A stretch of 64,000 nucleotides of DNA. Source: Siminovitchia terrae (GTDB lineage Bacteria; Bacillota; Bacilli; Bacillales; Bacillaceae_C). The notes below the pieces were generated by a model that searched no databases, was not told the DNA's origin, and saw only the letters and a list, made by a program, of their open reading frames with translations. A program made the position numbers and the translations under genes. The DNA is taken from NCBI RefSeq assembly GCF_003605405.2, contig NZ_QYTW02000008.1, positions 1 to 64,000 of the forward strand. The letters are read 5' to 3'. The first letter of the stretch is position 1. Each line of letters opens with the position of its first letter. Shown here piece after piece: positions 35,884 through 43,724 of the stretch.

Positions 35884-36847
35884 ATGATTCTATTTCATTC
35901 TGAGAAGATCGCCCATTACGAGATTTGTGTGATATTACCTTCGGGATACGACAGTACCAAGCAATATCGGACCATTTATATGCATGACGGAGGGGACACT
36001 GCCATTCAATGTGTGAACTATATTGATCATTTAATCATTTCGGGCCAAATTGAACCGCTTATTATTATTGGAATTGAACCCAATGATCGGCACGATGACT
36101 ATACTCCTTGGGCAGCACCATCTCTTTCACCACACACTCCTATGTTCGGCGGACAAGCCGAAGCCTATTTACATACCGTTGTTACCAGAATAAAACCATA
36201 TATAGACGCTCATTATGCTACAAATCCAGCACCTTCACATACAGCAATTTCTGGATGCTCATTTGGCGGACTGGTTTCTATTTTCGCTTCTTATTATTAT
36301 CCAGATGTGTTTCATCAATATATTTCACTATCTGCCTCGTTTTGGTATGAAGATGTATTACGATTTATTCAAGGGGAACAAGTTAAGCGGCAAGAAAGTA
36401 CCTATGTCAAACCAACTGTGAATCGTGAAAATCATCAACTGTGCTTATACGTTGGTGAATTAGAAGGAATTTATAAAGATACGGTTCAAGTTCACATGGT
36501 CGACTATACGATGAAGGCGCATCATGAATTTATCAAGGAAGGCTATCTAGAACCTAATCTATTATTTGAGATCAAATGCGCCTTGGCGTATTTGCGCCCA
36601 GATTTTATCGAGCTCCGCTCGATAAATTTCCTCTGAAAATCTGAGGCATCCGTTGGAGGCTTTAACTTTATTCAGCCGGGGTTTGTACTCCCACTGAATG
36701 GAATACCAATAGGCATTCATCTCACCACTTACAGAAGTGGGAGACTTCTGCTGAATGAAGTTAAACCCTGACGGGACTCATGATGATCTTTTTTTCTCTA
36801 GATACTTTATTGAAGCGCTTCATTGGTTATATGGGGGTAAAAGTTAA
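35884..36847 (+). pseudogene. Siderophore (BesA-like) esterase gene interrupted by a mobile repeat
   Basis: Alpha/beta-hydrolase of the enterobactin/bacillibactin trilactone esterase family. ATG 35884 follows GAGGA; an in-frame ATG at 35878 abuts it. The 5' part runs to codon ATC at 36571 and includes YMHDGGD, IIIGIEPNDRHDDYTPW and the nucleophile Ser in SGCSFGGLVS. A 190-base repeat (36576-36765) follows. Beyond it 36766-36847 encodes PDGTHDDLFFSRYFIEALHW..., the expected C-terminus with the probable catalytic His in THDD, ending TAA. Joining ...GAGATCAA to CCCTGACGGG restores one frame. As it stands, translation ends inside the repeat at 36636 with a 20-residue foreign tail and no catalytic His. 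It is probably inactive. Confidence 0.88.
36576..36765 (+). mobile_element. 190-bp multi-hairpin mobile repeat, copy 5, inside the esterase gene
   Basis: Full-length copy preceded by ATCAA (36571-36575) and ending GAATGAAGTTAAA. The host reading frame continues right after it, which fixes both ends to within about one base and shows no target duplication. This is the best evidence in the window that the repeat is a mobile element inserting 3' of ATCAA. Confidence 0.9.
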
Positions 36848-36909
36848 TGACTCTCTTTTCCGCGGGTATCATCGTGTTTACTCAAAGGAAATTCACAAGT
36901 GCACAAAAA

Positions 36910-36962
36910 GAGCATCCCTTTTTGGTTAAGTCATACAACTAGAACCAAAGAAAGGGATGCTC
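36910..36962 (-). terminator. Large hairpin, possible terminator of the amidohydrolase-symporter operon
   Basis: GAGCATCCCTTT and AAAGGGATGCTC form a twelve-pair stem with a loop of about 29 bases; on the minus strand TTTTTG follows. It lies about 300 bases past the symporter stop. The rest of 36848-37257 holds no credible gene. An IS remnant is an alternative reading of this palindrome. Confidence 0.5.
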
Positions 36963-37257
36963 AATGTCTAATACTTTGCCCAATTCTCGACGAAATGAGG
37001 CAACAGATTTCATTCTTTGTCTTAAGGTTAGTTTTTAACTTTTCTAACACTATCCTTAGGGACATTCAATCCTATTTTATTTTTGCTAAAGAATCCTAGG
37101 CTTTATTCATTTAAGCTGTTAAAAAAACTTCCTTTGAGAAAATTGACACACCTCTAGAAGTAACCATTTCTTAGGAATTACATCAGGCTAGTCCATACTC
37201 GCTGTTTCTCGAGCAAGTATAACTAAAGCCAAAAGTATTTTCTACCGTTAGTTAAGC

Positions 37258-38751
37258 CTACAGCGCTTTGAGACTTGATTTCTCCTCTGTCTCAACTTCT
37301 TGTCGAGAATAGGCTTCCAAGGTGTCAAATAAGCCTTCTACATGCTCTTGCTTTTTCGTTAATAAAGAAACGACAACATATAAGATTAGATTGTACAATA
37401 ATCCGACACTTCCGGCAGACCAGCTGCCAGCCCAACTAGTTAGCCAAGGGAATATGCCGGCAGTTAAAACAACTAACATACCTACAACTGTTCCAATGAA
37501 TGCACCATATACATTTCCTCGTCTCCAAAAAAGACCGAGAACCATTGGTACCGCAACTTGAACAATACAATCATAAACATAAAGAATGATAGAAACTAAA
37601 CGGCCTATTTCCAGTGTGGCTATCCCTATAGCAATTAACCCTACAACTAATGTGGCCATTTTTGAAACTCTTAATGTTTGTTCCCTAGAAAGGTTCAAAG
37701 GAGCAAGTATATTTTTCCCTATCATTACTGCCGCTGTAAGGGTTGCTGCACTTATCGTTGACATACTAGCGGCCAATGCAAATACTCCCATAAGCCCTAA
37801 TGCTACAGGCCCTCCAAACTGATCTGCAATCCAGAATGCACCGCCTTGTGCATCTTCCGGAAAACCGGTAAGCAACCCTGAACCAAGACCTAGCCATAAA
37901 AGGAAAATTGTAAATACCGCTCCGATGAAAGGAACGATTAAAACTGCTTTTTTAGACTCCGTTACGTTTTTTGTCATATACATACGGATGAATACACCTG
38001 GCATCATCATACCGCCTAACGCTCCAATTATAATTGCCGAACTCCATGTTCCATAACCGACACTATCTGAAATAACCAATAACTCTGGAGCAGCATCGGC
38101 TATTTGCTTAAACATTGGTGTAATACCACCGTAAGCCTGAAACATTAAATATAAAACGAGGGCTGTTCCTACAATTGTGAAGAATACCCCTTGAACGAGG
38201 GCCCCAACAGCACTTGCCCGCGCTCCACCTAGCCAGCAATACACTATAACAAATAAGCTTACTAACACGAGTCCCAGATTAAATGAAACCGTTCCATATG
38301 TGGCAGCAGAGATGAGATAACCAATAGTCTTGATTTCTACGATCAACCATGGGCTCCAAAATAAAAATGTTGTAATGGCAATAAAAGTACCGAATTTTTT
38401 ACTTCCATATCTAAGCTCTGCAAGGTCCGCATTTGTTTCAAGCTGATACTCTTTTCCCCAAATCCAAACTGGACGAACAATTGTATACATCATAACCATT
38501 GAACCCAAAGAGTAAAGTGCCAAATATTGTGCGAATAAACCTAAATTAGCCGAGTCTGCAAACCATCCAGTATACATGGCCCCAACGTACCAAGCCCCAA
38601 TAAAGCCGAACATACTCAAATACCATGGAAACGACCTTCCGCCAACAGCGAATTCTTCAAGAGAGTCTTGTTTTCTATGAGCAAGCTTGATGATGACTGC
38701 ATTAAGAATGAAGAACCCGATAATGACTCCAATTGCGATTAATGCATTCAT
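37258..38751 (-). CDS. Sodium:solute symporter (SSS family), sigma-54 operon
   Basis: A 497-residue membrane transporter with about 13 helices. SSS features are EEFAVGGRSFPWYLSMFGFIGAWYVGAMYTGW (TM1 loop), ADLAELRYGSKKFG and WLGGARASAVGALVQGVFF. It is the third gene of a leftward operon whose start overlaps the DUF3311 gene by four bases. Pairing of an SSS symporter with a small DUF3311 protein is a recurrent two-gene module. With the HDAC-type amidohydrolase upstream, the likely cargo is an acetylated amine or polyamine, by inference only. Confidence 0.9.
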   Translation of the reverse strand: MNALIAIGVIIGFFILNAVIIKLAHRKQDSLEEFAVGGRSFPWYLSMFGFIGAWYVGAMYTGWFADSANLGLFAQYLALYSLGSMVMMYTIVRPVWIWGKEYQLETNADLAELRYGSKKFGTFIAITTFLFWSPWLIVEIKTIGYLISAATYGTVSFNLGLVLVSLFVIVYCWLGGARASAVGALVQGVFFTIVGTALVLYLMFQAYGGITPMFKQIADAAPELLVISDSVGYGTWSSAIIIGALGGMMMPGVFIRMYMTKNVTESKKAVLIVPFIGAVFTIFLLWLGLGSGLLTGFPEDAQGGAFWIADQFGGPVALGLMGVFALAASMSTISAATLTAAVMIGKNILAPLNLSREQTLRVSKMATLVVGLIAIGIATLEIGRLVSIILYVYDCIVQVAVPMVLGLFWRRGNVYGAFIGTVVGMLVVLTAGIFPWLTSWAGSWSAGSVGLLYNLILYVVVSLLTKKQEHVEGLFDTLEAYSRQEVETEEKSSLKAL

Positions 38752-38966
38752 TCAAGTTCTCCTCTCTTCTCTTCGACTTTGTACCATATAGTAAGTAGGA
38801 TACAAACTGCCAGAACAACGAACAAAATCCAAAATTGAACGAAAGGAAGACCTATCACCCATGGATCGATTCTGTTAAAGAATCTAAAAAATGGCGGAAA
38901 AACGATAGTACTTAAAACGGCCCATATAGAACAGAAAAAAAGAAGTGTTACTGTTCCTCTCCTCAC
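38748..38966 (-). CDS. DUF3311 small membrane protein
   Basis: A 72-residue protein with two transmembrane helices (about 5-22 and 40-62). The PPFFRFFNRIDPWVIGLPFVQFW segment between and into the second helix is the DUF3311 hallmark. It overlaps both neighbours: its start shares a base with the amidohydrolase stop and its stop overlaps the symporter start. DUF3311 proteins accompany SSS symporters as presumed accessory subunits; the mechanism is unknown. Confidence 0.88.
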   Translation of the reverse strand: MRRGTVTLLFFCSIWAVLSTIVFPPFFRFFNRIDPWVIGLPFVQFWILFVVLAVCILLTIWYKVEEKRGELE

Positions 38967-40078
38967 TAAACTTTCAACTCCTTAAAAATTGTTGGGAACA
39001 CCTTTCTAATTTCATCTAATATAGGATGAATGACTGGCCTAAAATCGGAATACGGGAGAAGTTTCTCTATTTCAGCCTGCCATGAAAGACTTTCTTCTAA
39101 TAAACCTTCGACGACTCCGAGCGTAGCGATTGGAAAATAAGGCAAGCTGTATCCGCCCTCCTGTATAACCACCAACCTACTGTCACAATGAATTGCGGCC
39201 AGTTCCTTTACCTTTGCGGTCATCTTTTTAAATCCTTCTCTGGTAACCATCATTCTGGATAATGGATCATATATATTAGCATCCTGCCCTGCGGATACTA
39301 TAATCAGCTGCGGTTTATACGTATTAACTGCAGGTGTGACAACTTGATCAATAACCTCTATATATTCTTGATCTCCACAGCCTGGAATAAGGGGAATATT
39401 CATATTGAACCCCTTACCTGAGAGCTCACCCGTTTCAGTTATTTCTCCTCCCTCCAAGGGATAATTTTTATCTTGGTGGATAGAGATAAAGAAAACACTG
39501 GGATCTTGATAAAATATATCCTGTGTCCCATTGCCGTGATGCACATCCCAATCAAGGACTAAAATCCTCTCCAAACCAAATTTTTCTTTTGCATATTCAA
39601 CTGCTACAGCAACATTATTAAATAAGCAAAAACCCATTGGGCTAGTCCTTGTCGCATGGTGTCCTGGAGGCCTAATTAATGCGTACGATTGTTTAACATC
39701 TTGTTCCTCAAATACCACATCGATAGCTTTTTTCGCTCCTCCTGCTGATAAAAGCGCAATTTCGTAGGAGCCGGGCGAGGATACTGCCGCTTCTCCCACC
39801 TCTGTATTGATCTTGTTTTTGCTGGCCTTTTTAACTTTTTCAACCATTTCAGTTGTATGAACCTTTAATAGATCTTCATCGGTGGCGAAATCAGGCCTGT
39901 AAGAAACCATTTCGTTTAACAGCCCTGTTTTTTCCAAAAGTTCATGAGCAAGACTTAATCTGTAAGGGTTTTCAAAAGCTAGGCCAGAATCCATCTCAAA
40001 TTCATCGATAGAAATGTATTTCTGTTTGCCAATATCATGTTCTTTATACCTCTCATCCCAAATCAATGCTGTTCTCAT
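38966..40078 (-). CDS. Histone-deacetylase-family amidohydrolase (acetylpolyamine deacetylase-like)
   Basis: A 370-residue zinc-dependent deacetylase-fold enzyme. Motifs in order: RPPGHHATRT (tandem catalytic His, about 138-147), DWDVHHGNGTQ (zinc Asp/His, about 175-185), SAGQDA in place of the usual SAGFDA (zinc Asp) and QEGGY near 305. In bacteria this family includes acetylpolyamine amidohydrolases and AcuC-like proteins. First gene of a three-gene leftward operon with DUF3311 and symporter genes; GAGGAGG precedes its ATG. A sigma-54 promoter lies 38 bases upstream of the start. Removal of acetyl groups from an imported amine is the most economical reading. Confidence 0.88.
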   Translation of the reverse strand: MRTALIWDERYKEHDIGKQKYISIDEFEMDSGLAFENPYRLSLAHELLEKTGLLNEMVSYRPDFATDEDLLKVHTTEMVEKVKKASKNKINTEVGEAAVSSPGSYEIALLSAGGAKKAIDVVFEEQDVKQSYALIRPPGHHATRTSPMGFCLFNNVAVAVEYAKEKFGLERILVLDWDVHHGNGTQDIFYQDPSVFFISIHQDKNYPLEGGEITETGELSGKGFNMNIPLIPGCGDQEYIEVIDQVVTPAVNTYKPQLIIVSAGQDANIYDPLSRMMVTREGFKKMTAKVKELAAIHCDSRLVVIQEGGYSLPYFPIATLGVVEGLLEESLSWQAEIEKLLPYSDFRPVIHPILDEIRKVFPTIFKELKV

Positions 40079-40115
40079 GAATTCAATTCCTCCTCATTTA
40101 TTTTGGTAATTATAT

Positions 40116-40131
40116 TGCAAAAAGTATGCCA
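40116..40131 (-). promoter_or_regulatory. Sigma-54 promoter of the amidohydrolase operon
   Basis: Minus strand TGGCATACTTTTTGCA: GG (-24) and GC (-12) separated by exactly ten bases, with TGGCA and TTGCA both matching consensus. Located 38 bases upstream of the amidohydrolase ATG. Confidence 0.92.
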
Positions 40132-40182
40132 ATTTAAAAAGTATTGATTTATTAACCTTTTGAAATTACAATAATGAAAATA

Positions 40183-40260
40183 TGCATTTTAATAATGTTT
40201 TTTCAGTGAAAACTGCCAAATTTCAAATGCAGCATAACATTATAATGTTTTTTTGCATTT
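40183..40260. promoter_or_regulatory. Candidate enhancer repeats for the sigma-54 activator
   Basis: A perfect palindrome AACATTATAATGTT (40236-40249) and a related (A/T)ATAATGTT at 40191-40199 lie exactly 50 bases apart; TGCATTT occurs at 40183-40189 and 40254-40260. They lie 50-130 bases upstream of the -24 element, the usual position for activator sites, and just before the activator gene itself. Confidence 0.45.
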
Positions 40261-40278
40261 AAAGAGAGGAGGAACATT

Positions 40279-41508
40279 GTGGTATTTCATGAGAGGGCTT
40301 CGTGGTCAATTTTAAAATTTGAAGAAGAAAACAAAGATAAAATTGATCAATATATATCCCAAAAGCTAAAAAAAGGCGAGTTTCTTAAAGAAGTAGCTCA
40401 ACATTTTTCACATTTAAAGGAAAGTACAGCTCAAGTTATAAGAATTCAAGAGATCCCCTTTCTTCTTATCAAGAAAAATAACCTTAAACTTTTGGGCATT
40501 TCAGCCATAAATTCCTCTAATGTATTGACCGAGCGCTTAAGAAAGGGTAATAGCAAACAGCTTTCTTTTCAGTCTGAAAAAATGAAAGCTGTCATGGAGC
40601 TTGTCAGAAAAGTGTCTTTAGTAGATTCAACAGTGCTCATTCTTGGAAAAACAGGCGTTGGAAAAAGTCATATAGCCAAACTCATCCATCAATACAGCCA
40701 GCGGTCAAATAAACAATTGGCAATAGTAAATTGCAGTGCGATTCCTGAATCATTGATTGAGGCTGAATTATTTGGATATACAGCAGGAAGCTTTACTGGG
40801 GGCCATAAAGATGGAAAGCCTGGAATCTTTCAATCAGTTTCGGGGGGAACAATTTTCCTGGACGAAATAGGAGAAGTCCCTTTTCACCTTCAATCAAAGC
40901 TACTTGAGGTAATCCAGGAAAACAGTATAAGGCCTATTGGTTCAGTGGAGTCGATTCCAGTAGATGTCCGAATTATTGCAGCAACTAACCAAGATCTTGA
41001 GGATATGGTTAAAAAGAAGTTATTTCGAGAGGATCTATACTATCGTTTAAATGTCGTACCCATTCAGATACCGCCATTATCAGAAAGAAAAGAAGACTTA
41101 CAGGTCTTAATTACCCAATTTTTAAATACGTTCGGAGATAAATATGAAATGCAAAAAGTATTTACCCCTGAGGTAATGAATGCGTTTTATCAGTATGATT
41201 GGCCTGGCAACGTAAGAGAACTTGAAAATATGATCGAACGTCTCTTCATTACTTCCGAAGAGGAAGTAATTACATTAAATGATTTGCCCGAGAGTATTTC
41301 CAATTTGTCGAATAACAAAAACAACCAGGAATCTTACTCGCCGCCTTTCTTGTCTTTAAAAGAAGCAAAGCAAAGGGCTGAAAATGCTTTAATATCAAAT
41401 GCATATAAAGTATATCGAAACACTTATAAAGTAGCAGAGGTGCTCCAAGTGAACCAATCTACAATTGCCAGAAAGGTTAAGGAGTTACGGGAGAGAGGAG
41501 AACTTTGA
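40279..41508 (+). CDS. Sigma-54-dependent transcriptional activator (TyrR-type HTH)
   Basis: A 409-residue enhancer-binding protein. GTG 40279 follows GAGGAGG. The N-terminal 95 residues match no PAS, GAF or receiver motif and may be a novel or reduced sensor. The AAA+ domain (about 97-330) shows Walker A GKTGVGKS at 123-130, Walker B GGTIFLDEIGE at 189-199, and a sigma-54 contact loop reading GSFTGG (170-175) instead of GAFTGA. The C-terminal HTH (KAKQRAENAL-like ... YKVAEVLQVNQSTIARKVKEL) resembles TyrR. It is divergent from the sigma-54 operon, which it probably activates, and its stop abuts the nitrilase-like gene. Confidence 0.9.
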   Translation: MVFHERASWSILKFEEENKDKIDQYISQKLKKGEFLKEVAQHFSHLKESTAQVIRIQEIPFLLIKKNNLKLLGISAINSSNVLTERLRKGNSKQLSFQSEKMKAVMELVRKVSLVDSTVLILGKTGVGKSHIAKLIHQYSQRSNKQLAIVNCSAIPESLIEAELFGYTAGSFTGGHKDGKPGIFQSVSGGTIFLDEIGEVPFHLQSKLLEVIQENSIRPIGSVESIPVDVRIIAATNQDLEDMVKKKLFREDLYYRLNVVPIQIPPLSERKEDLQVLITQFLNTFGDKYEMQKVFTPEVMNAFYQYDWPGNVRELENMIERLFITSEEEVITLNDLPESISNLSNNKNNQESYSPPFLSLKEAKQRAENALISNAYKVYRNTYKVAEVLQVNQSTIARKVKELRERGEL

Positions 41509-42333
41509 TTGTTAACAATCGGCTTGGCACAATTGAAAAGTACATTCATGAACAAGCAGGATAATATTAAGACGGCTATAACTACCATGAGAGAATGTAA
41601 GGAAAAAGCCGTGGATTTGATCGTTTTCCCGGAGATGTTTTTAACCGGATACGCACTTAAGGAAAATGTCTATGAGTTGGCTGAACCGTTGGAGGGGCCA
41701 AGTCTGAAACAATTATGTAAAGCAGCAAGGGAAAACCAAATAGGAGTCGTTATTGGTTTTCCTGAAAGAAAAGAGAACCAGTATTTTAATTCGGCAGTCT
41801 TTATTCAAAAAGATGGAACAATACAAGGCGTTTATCGAAAAGTTCATTTATTTGAGTGGGAAAAAAATATTTTTACAGCAGGAAATGATGGCCCTCTGTT
41901 TACTATAGAGGACGGAAAAATTTCTTTAATGATGACATTCGATGCTGGCTTCCCCGAAATGTCTAGAATATATGCTCTTAATGGTGCCGAAATGATTATT
42001 GTCCTATCGGCACATGTTGTCCCCTACCAAATCTATCATAAAATTATGATGAGCGCGCGAGCATTGGAAAATCAAGTGTTTTTAGCTGTCGTTAATAAAG
42101 TCGGGTTGGAAGAGCAATCCGTTTATTTTGGTGAAAGTGCCATTATTTCACCTTATGGTGATTATTTAAATAAAATAGATAACCAAGAGAAGGTTATTAT
42201 TGAAAGTATCGACCTATCACTTGTGTACAAGACACGTGAAAGTTTGTCCATGAAATATCTTGAAAATAGGAATTTAAGCTATTTTAAAAAGAGCAAACTA
42301 TGTAAACCCTACCATCCTGACAAAACCTTTTAG
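41509..42333 (+). CDS. Nitrilase-superfamily protein lacking the catalytic cysteine
   Basis: A 274-residue carbon-nitrogen hydrolase-fold protein. The TTG start directly follows the activator's TGA stop (TGATTG), so the two are translationally coupled; GAGAGGAG is the ribosome site. Conserved residues present are Glu42 in FPEMFLTGY and Lys111 in YRKVHLF. At the nucleophile position the family has ICYD followed by FPE; here the sequence is MMTFDAGFPE, with Thr143 (codon ACA) in place of Cys. The protein is therefore unlikely to hydrolyse amides by the normal mechanism and may be a ligand-binding pseudoenzyme. Close family members act on N-carbamoylputrescine and omega-amides. Confidence 0.87.
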   Translation: MLTIGLAQLKSTFMNKQDNIKTAITTMRECKEKAVDLIVFPEMFLTGYALKENVYELAEPLEGPSLKQLCKAARENQIGVVIGFPERKENQYFNSAVFIQKDGTIQGVYRKVHLFEWEKNIFTAGNDGPLFTIEDGKISLMMTFDAGFPEMSRIYALNGAEMIIVLSAHVVPYQIYHKIMMSARALENQVFLAVVNKVGLEEQSVYFGESAIISPYGDYLNKIDNQEKVIIESIDLSLVYKTRESLSMKYLENRNLSYFKKSKLCKPYHPDKTF

Positions 42334-42364
42334 CGAACGCCGTCTATTTTTCCGCTATATAAAC

Positions 42365-42394
42365 AGGAGCCGTCAATTTATAAAGGACGGTTCC
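42365..42394 (+). terminator. Hairpin after the nitrilase-like gene
   Basis: AGGAGCCGTC and GACGGTTCCT form a ten-pair stem, about 30 bases after the stop. The U-tract is poor, so termination strength is uncertain. Confidence 0.5.
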
Positions 42395-42520
42395 TGCTCA
42401 GCTCAAGATAAAGGTTTTTCTGGCGACATCTTCCACATACATCTATGGACTTGACGCCCTAACCGATGTTTTGCGTCTCCTCCAATGCTCAATCGTAAAT
42501 TCCTTTGAAATCATCATCAT

Positions 42521-43012
42521 TCAGTCAAACAACACAATCTCGGCCCGAAAATCCTCATCAATATGTAAAATGCCATATGAGTAATAAGGCATCCTCCGCT
42601 TATCAGTCGGAGATCCGGGGTTCATCAGCATAACCTTTTTAAAATAGCGAACCATAGGAATATGGGAATGTCCGAAAATGATGATATCTGCCTCTTCAAA
42701 AGCTTCCAAAGCGCGTTTTTCGGTGGTTTGTTTTTCTCCATGTCCATGGACAATTCCAATGTTAAAACCGTTCACTTCGATCATTTCCTTCGCGTTAAAA
42801 TGTTCCCGGACCTCGTCACCATCTACATTCCCGTGCACACCCACAACCTTGGCATAGCCTGACAATTCTCTATAAACCTCCATCGAAACCCAATCTCCTG
42901 CATGGATAATCAAGTCCGCAGTTTCGCATTCTTTTAAAAGAGGTGTCGGTAGCCTCTTTGCTCTGCCAGGAATATGTGTATCCGATGTCACTACAATTTT
43001 CAATTGCACCAC
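42521..43012 (-). CDS. YfcE/MJ0936-family metallophosphoesterase
   Basis: A 163-residue calcineurin-like phosphoesterase. Metal-binding motifs are in order: SDTHIPG (9-15), HAGDWV (about 37-42), GVHGNVDGDE (about 58-67, the GNCD-type site), GIVHGHGE (about 87-94) and FGHSHIP (about 113-119). ATG 43012 follows AGGGGTGG. Family members hydrolyse phosphodiesters in vitro; physiological substrates are mostly unknown. Monocistronic or co-transcribed with the following minus-strand gene. Confidence 0.92.
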   Translation of the reverse strand: MVQLKIVVTSDTHIPGRAKRLPTPLLKECETADLIIHAGDWVSMEVYRELSGYAKVVGVHGNVDGDEVREHFNAKEMIEVNGFNIGIVHGHGEKQTTEKRALEAFEEADIIIFGHSHIPMVRYFKKVMLMNPGSPTDKRRMPYYSYGILHIDEDFRAEIVLFD

Positions 43013-43098
43013 CCCTTTTTCCGTATTAAAAATATGGATGCCAATTTTCCGTTAAAAATAGCATCCTTGAAATACTTGTGATCTTCAAGCATAACGCA

Positions 43099-43593
43099 TC
43101 ATGACTCCAGTGGCGGGACAGCAATCTCCGTGTATTGGGGATCATCCCGTTTTTTCATTTTTATTTGGAAATACGAATCGCGGTATTCTGAGACGGAGTC
43201 TTTCATTTTTACTGCAGTGGGAAGGGTGATGACAGAGCGGTGGGCTGAATCAGGAATCCCCTCAATGAACATCTGATTAGAATTATGGTAGACCTTTAAC
43301 TGGGATAGCTGGCTTTCATCTGTAATCAAGATTTTCACATAGACATGATCAAGGCTCTCAAAAGTAATCGCTTGCAATGGTTCTGCAGCCGATACCTGTA
43401 CCTCCTGTCCGACTTCACTTTCTGGCCTATCTTCATTCTCTGTGTGCATGGATCCCATCATATTAAAATCTTTGATGGAAGAAGTAATGGATTGCTCCAT
43501 CATATCCTGAACATATTTTTGGATATCATTGTTAAAATGATTCTCGCCTAGCCATTTTGGCAGTATGCCTTTTAAAAATGGTAATTGGAACAT
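43099..43593 (-). CDS. Hsp20-like protein, possibly spore-associated
   Basis: A 164-residue protein. The N-terminal 70 residues are variable (MFQLPFLKGILPKWLGE start, then a helical, acidic linker). The C-terminal 90 residues look like a reduced alpha-crystallin beta-sandwich (YVKILITDESQLSQLKVYHNSNQMFIEG ... ITLPTAVKMKDSVSEYRDSYFQIKM), as in Bacillus GerT and CotP-type spore proteins. That assignment rests on pattern only. The ATG follows GGGGAGA. No operon partner is evident. Confidence 0.6.
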   Translation of the reverse strand: MFQLPFLKGILPKWLGENHFNNDIQKYVQDMMEQSITSSIKDFNMMGSMHTENEDRPESEVGQEVQVSAAEPLQAITFESLDHVYVKILITDESQLSQLKVYHNSNQMFIEGIPDSAHRSVITLPTAVKMKDSVSEYRDSYFQIKMKKRDDPQYTEIAVPPLES

Positions 43594-43664
43594 AATCGGT
43601 CTCCCCTATTTGTGGAGTAGTAAATCCTGGTGATTTCAATATATGCCCACCCTTTCGATTGGTT

Positions 43665-43716
43665 AAAAAAGGAGCTGCCGGGAAAAAACAGCAAAGCTCA
43701 CTCTCCAAGCAACTCC
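43665..43716 (-). terminator. Terminator of the nhaC-like gene
   Basis: GGAGTTGC and GCAGCTCC form an eight-pair stem with a loop of about 30 bases; TTTTTT follows on the minus strand. It lies just past the antiporter stop codon. Confidence 0.6.
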
Positions 43717-43724
43717 TTCCATTA

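Noticed and set aside
36812-36823. CcpA (cre) site at TGAAGCGCTTCA
   Set aside because: The palindrome is two bases shorter than the cre consensus and is coding sequence of the detached esterase C-terminus.
36899-37099. 66-codon plus-strand gene near the large hairpin
   Set aside because: No ribosome site, low-complexity translation, and it starts inside the palindrome at 36910-36962.
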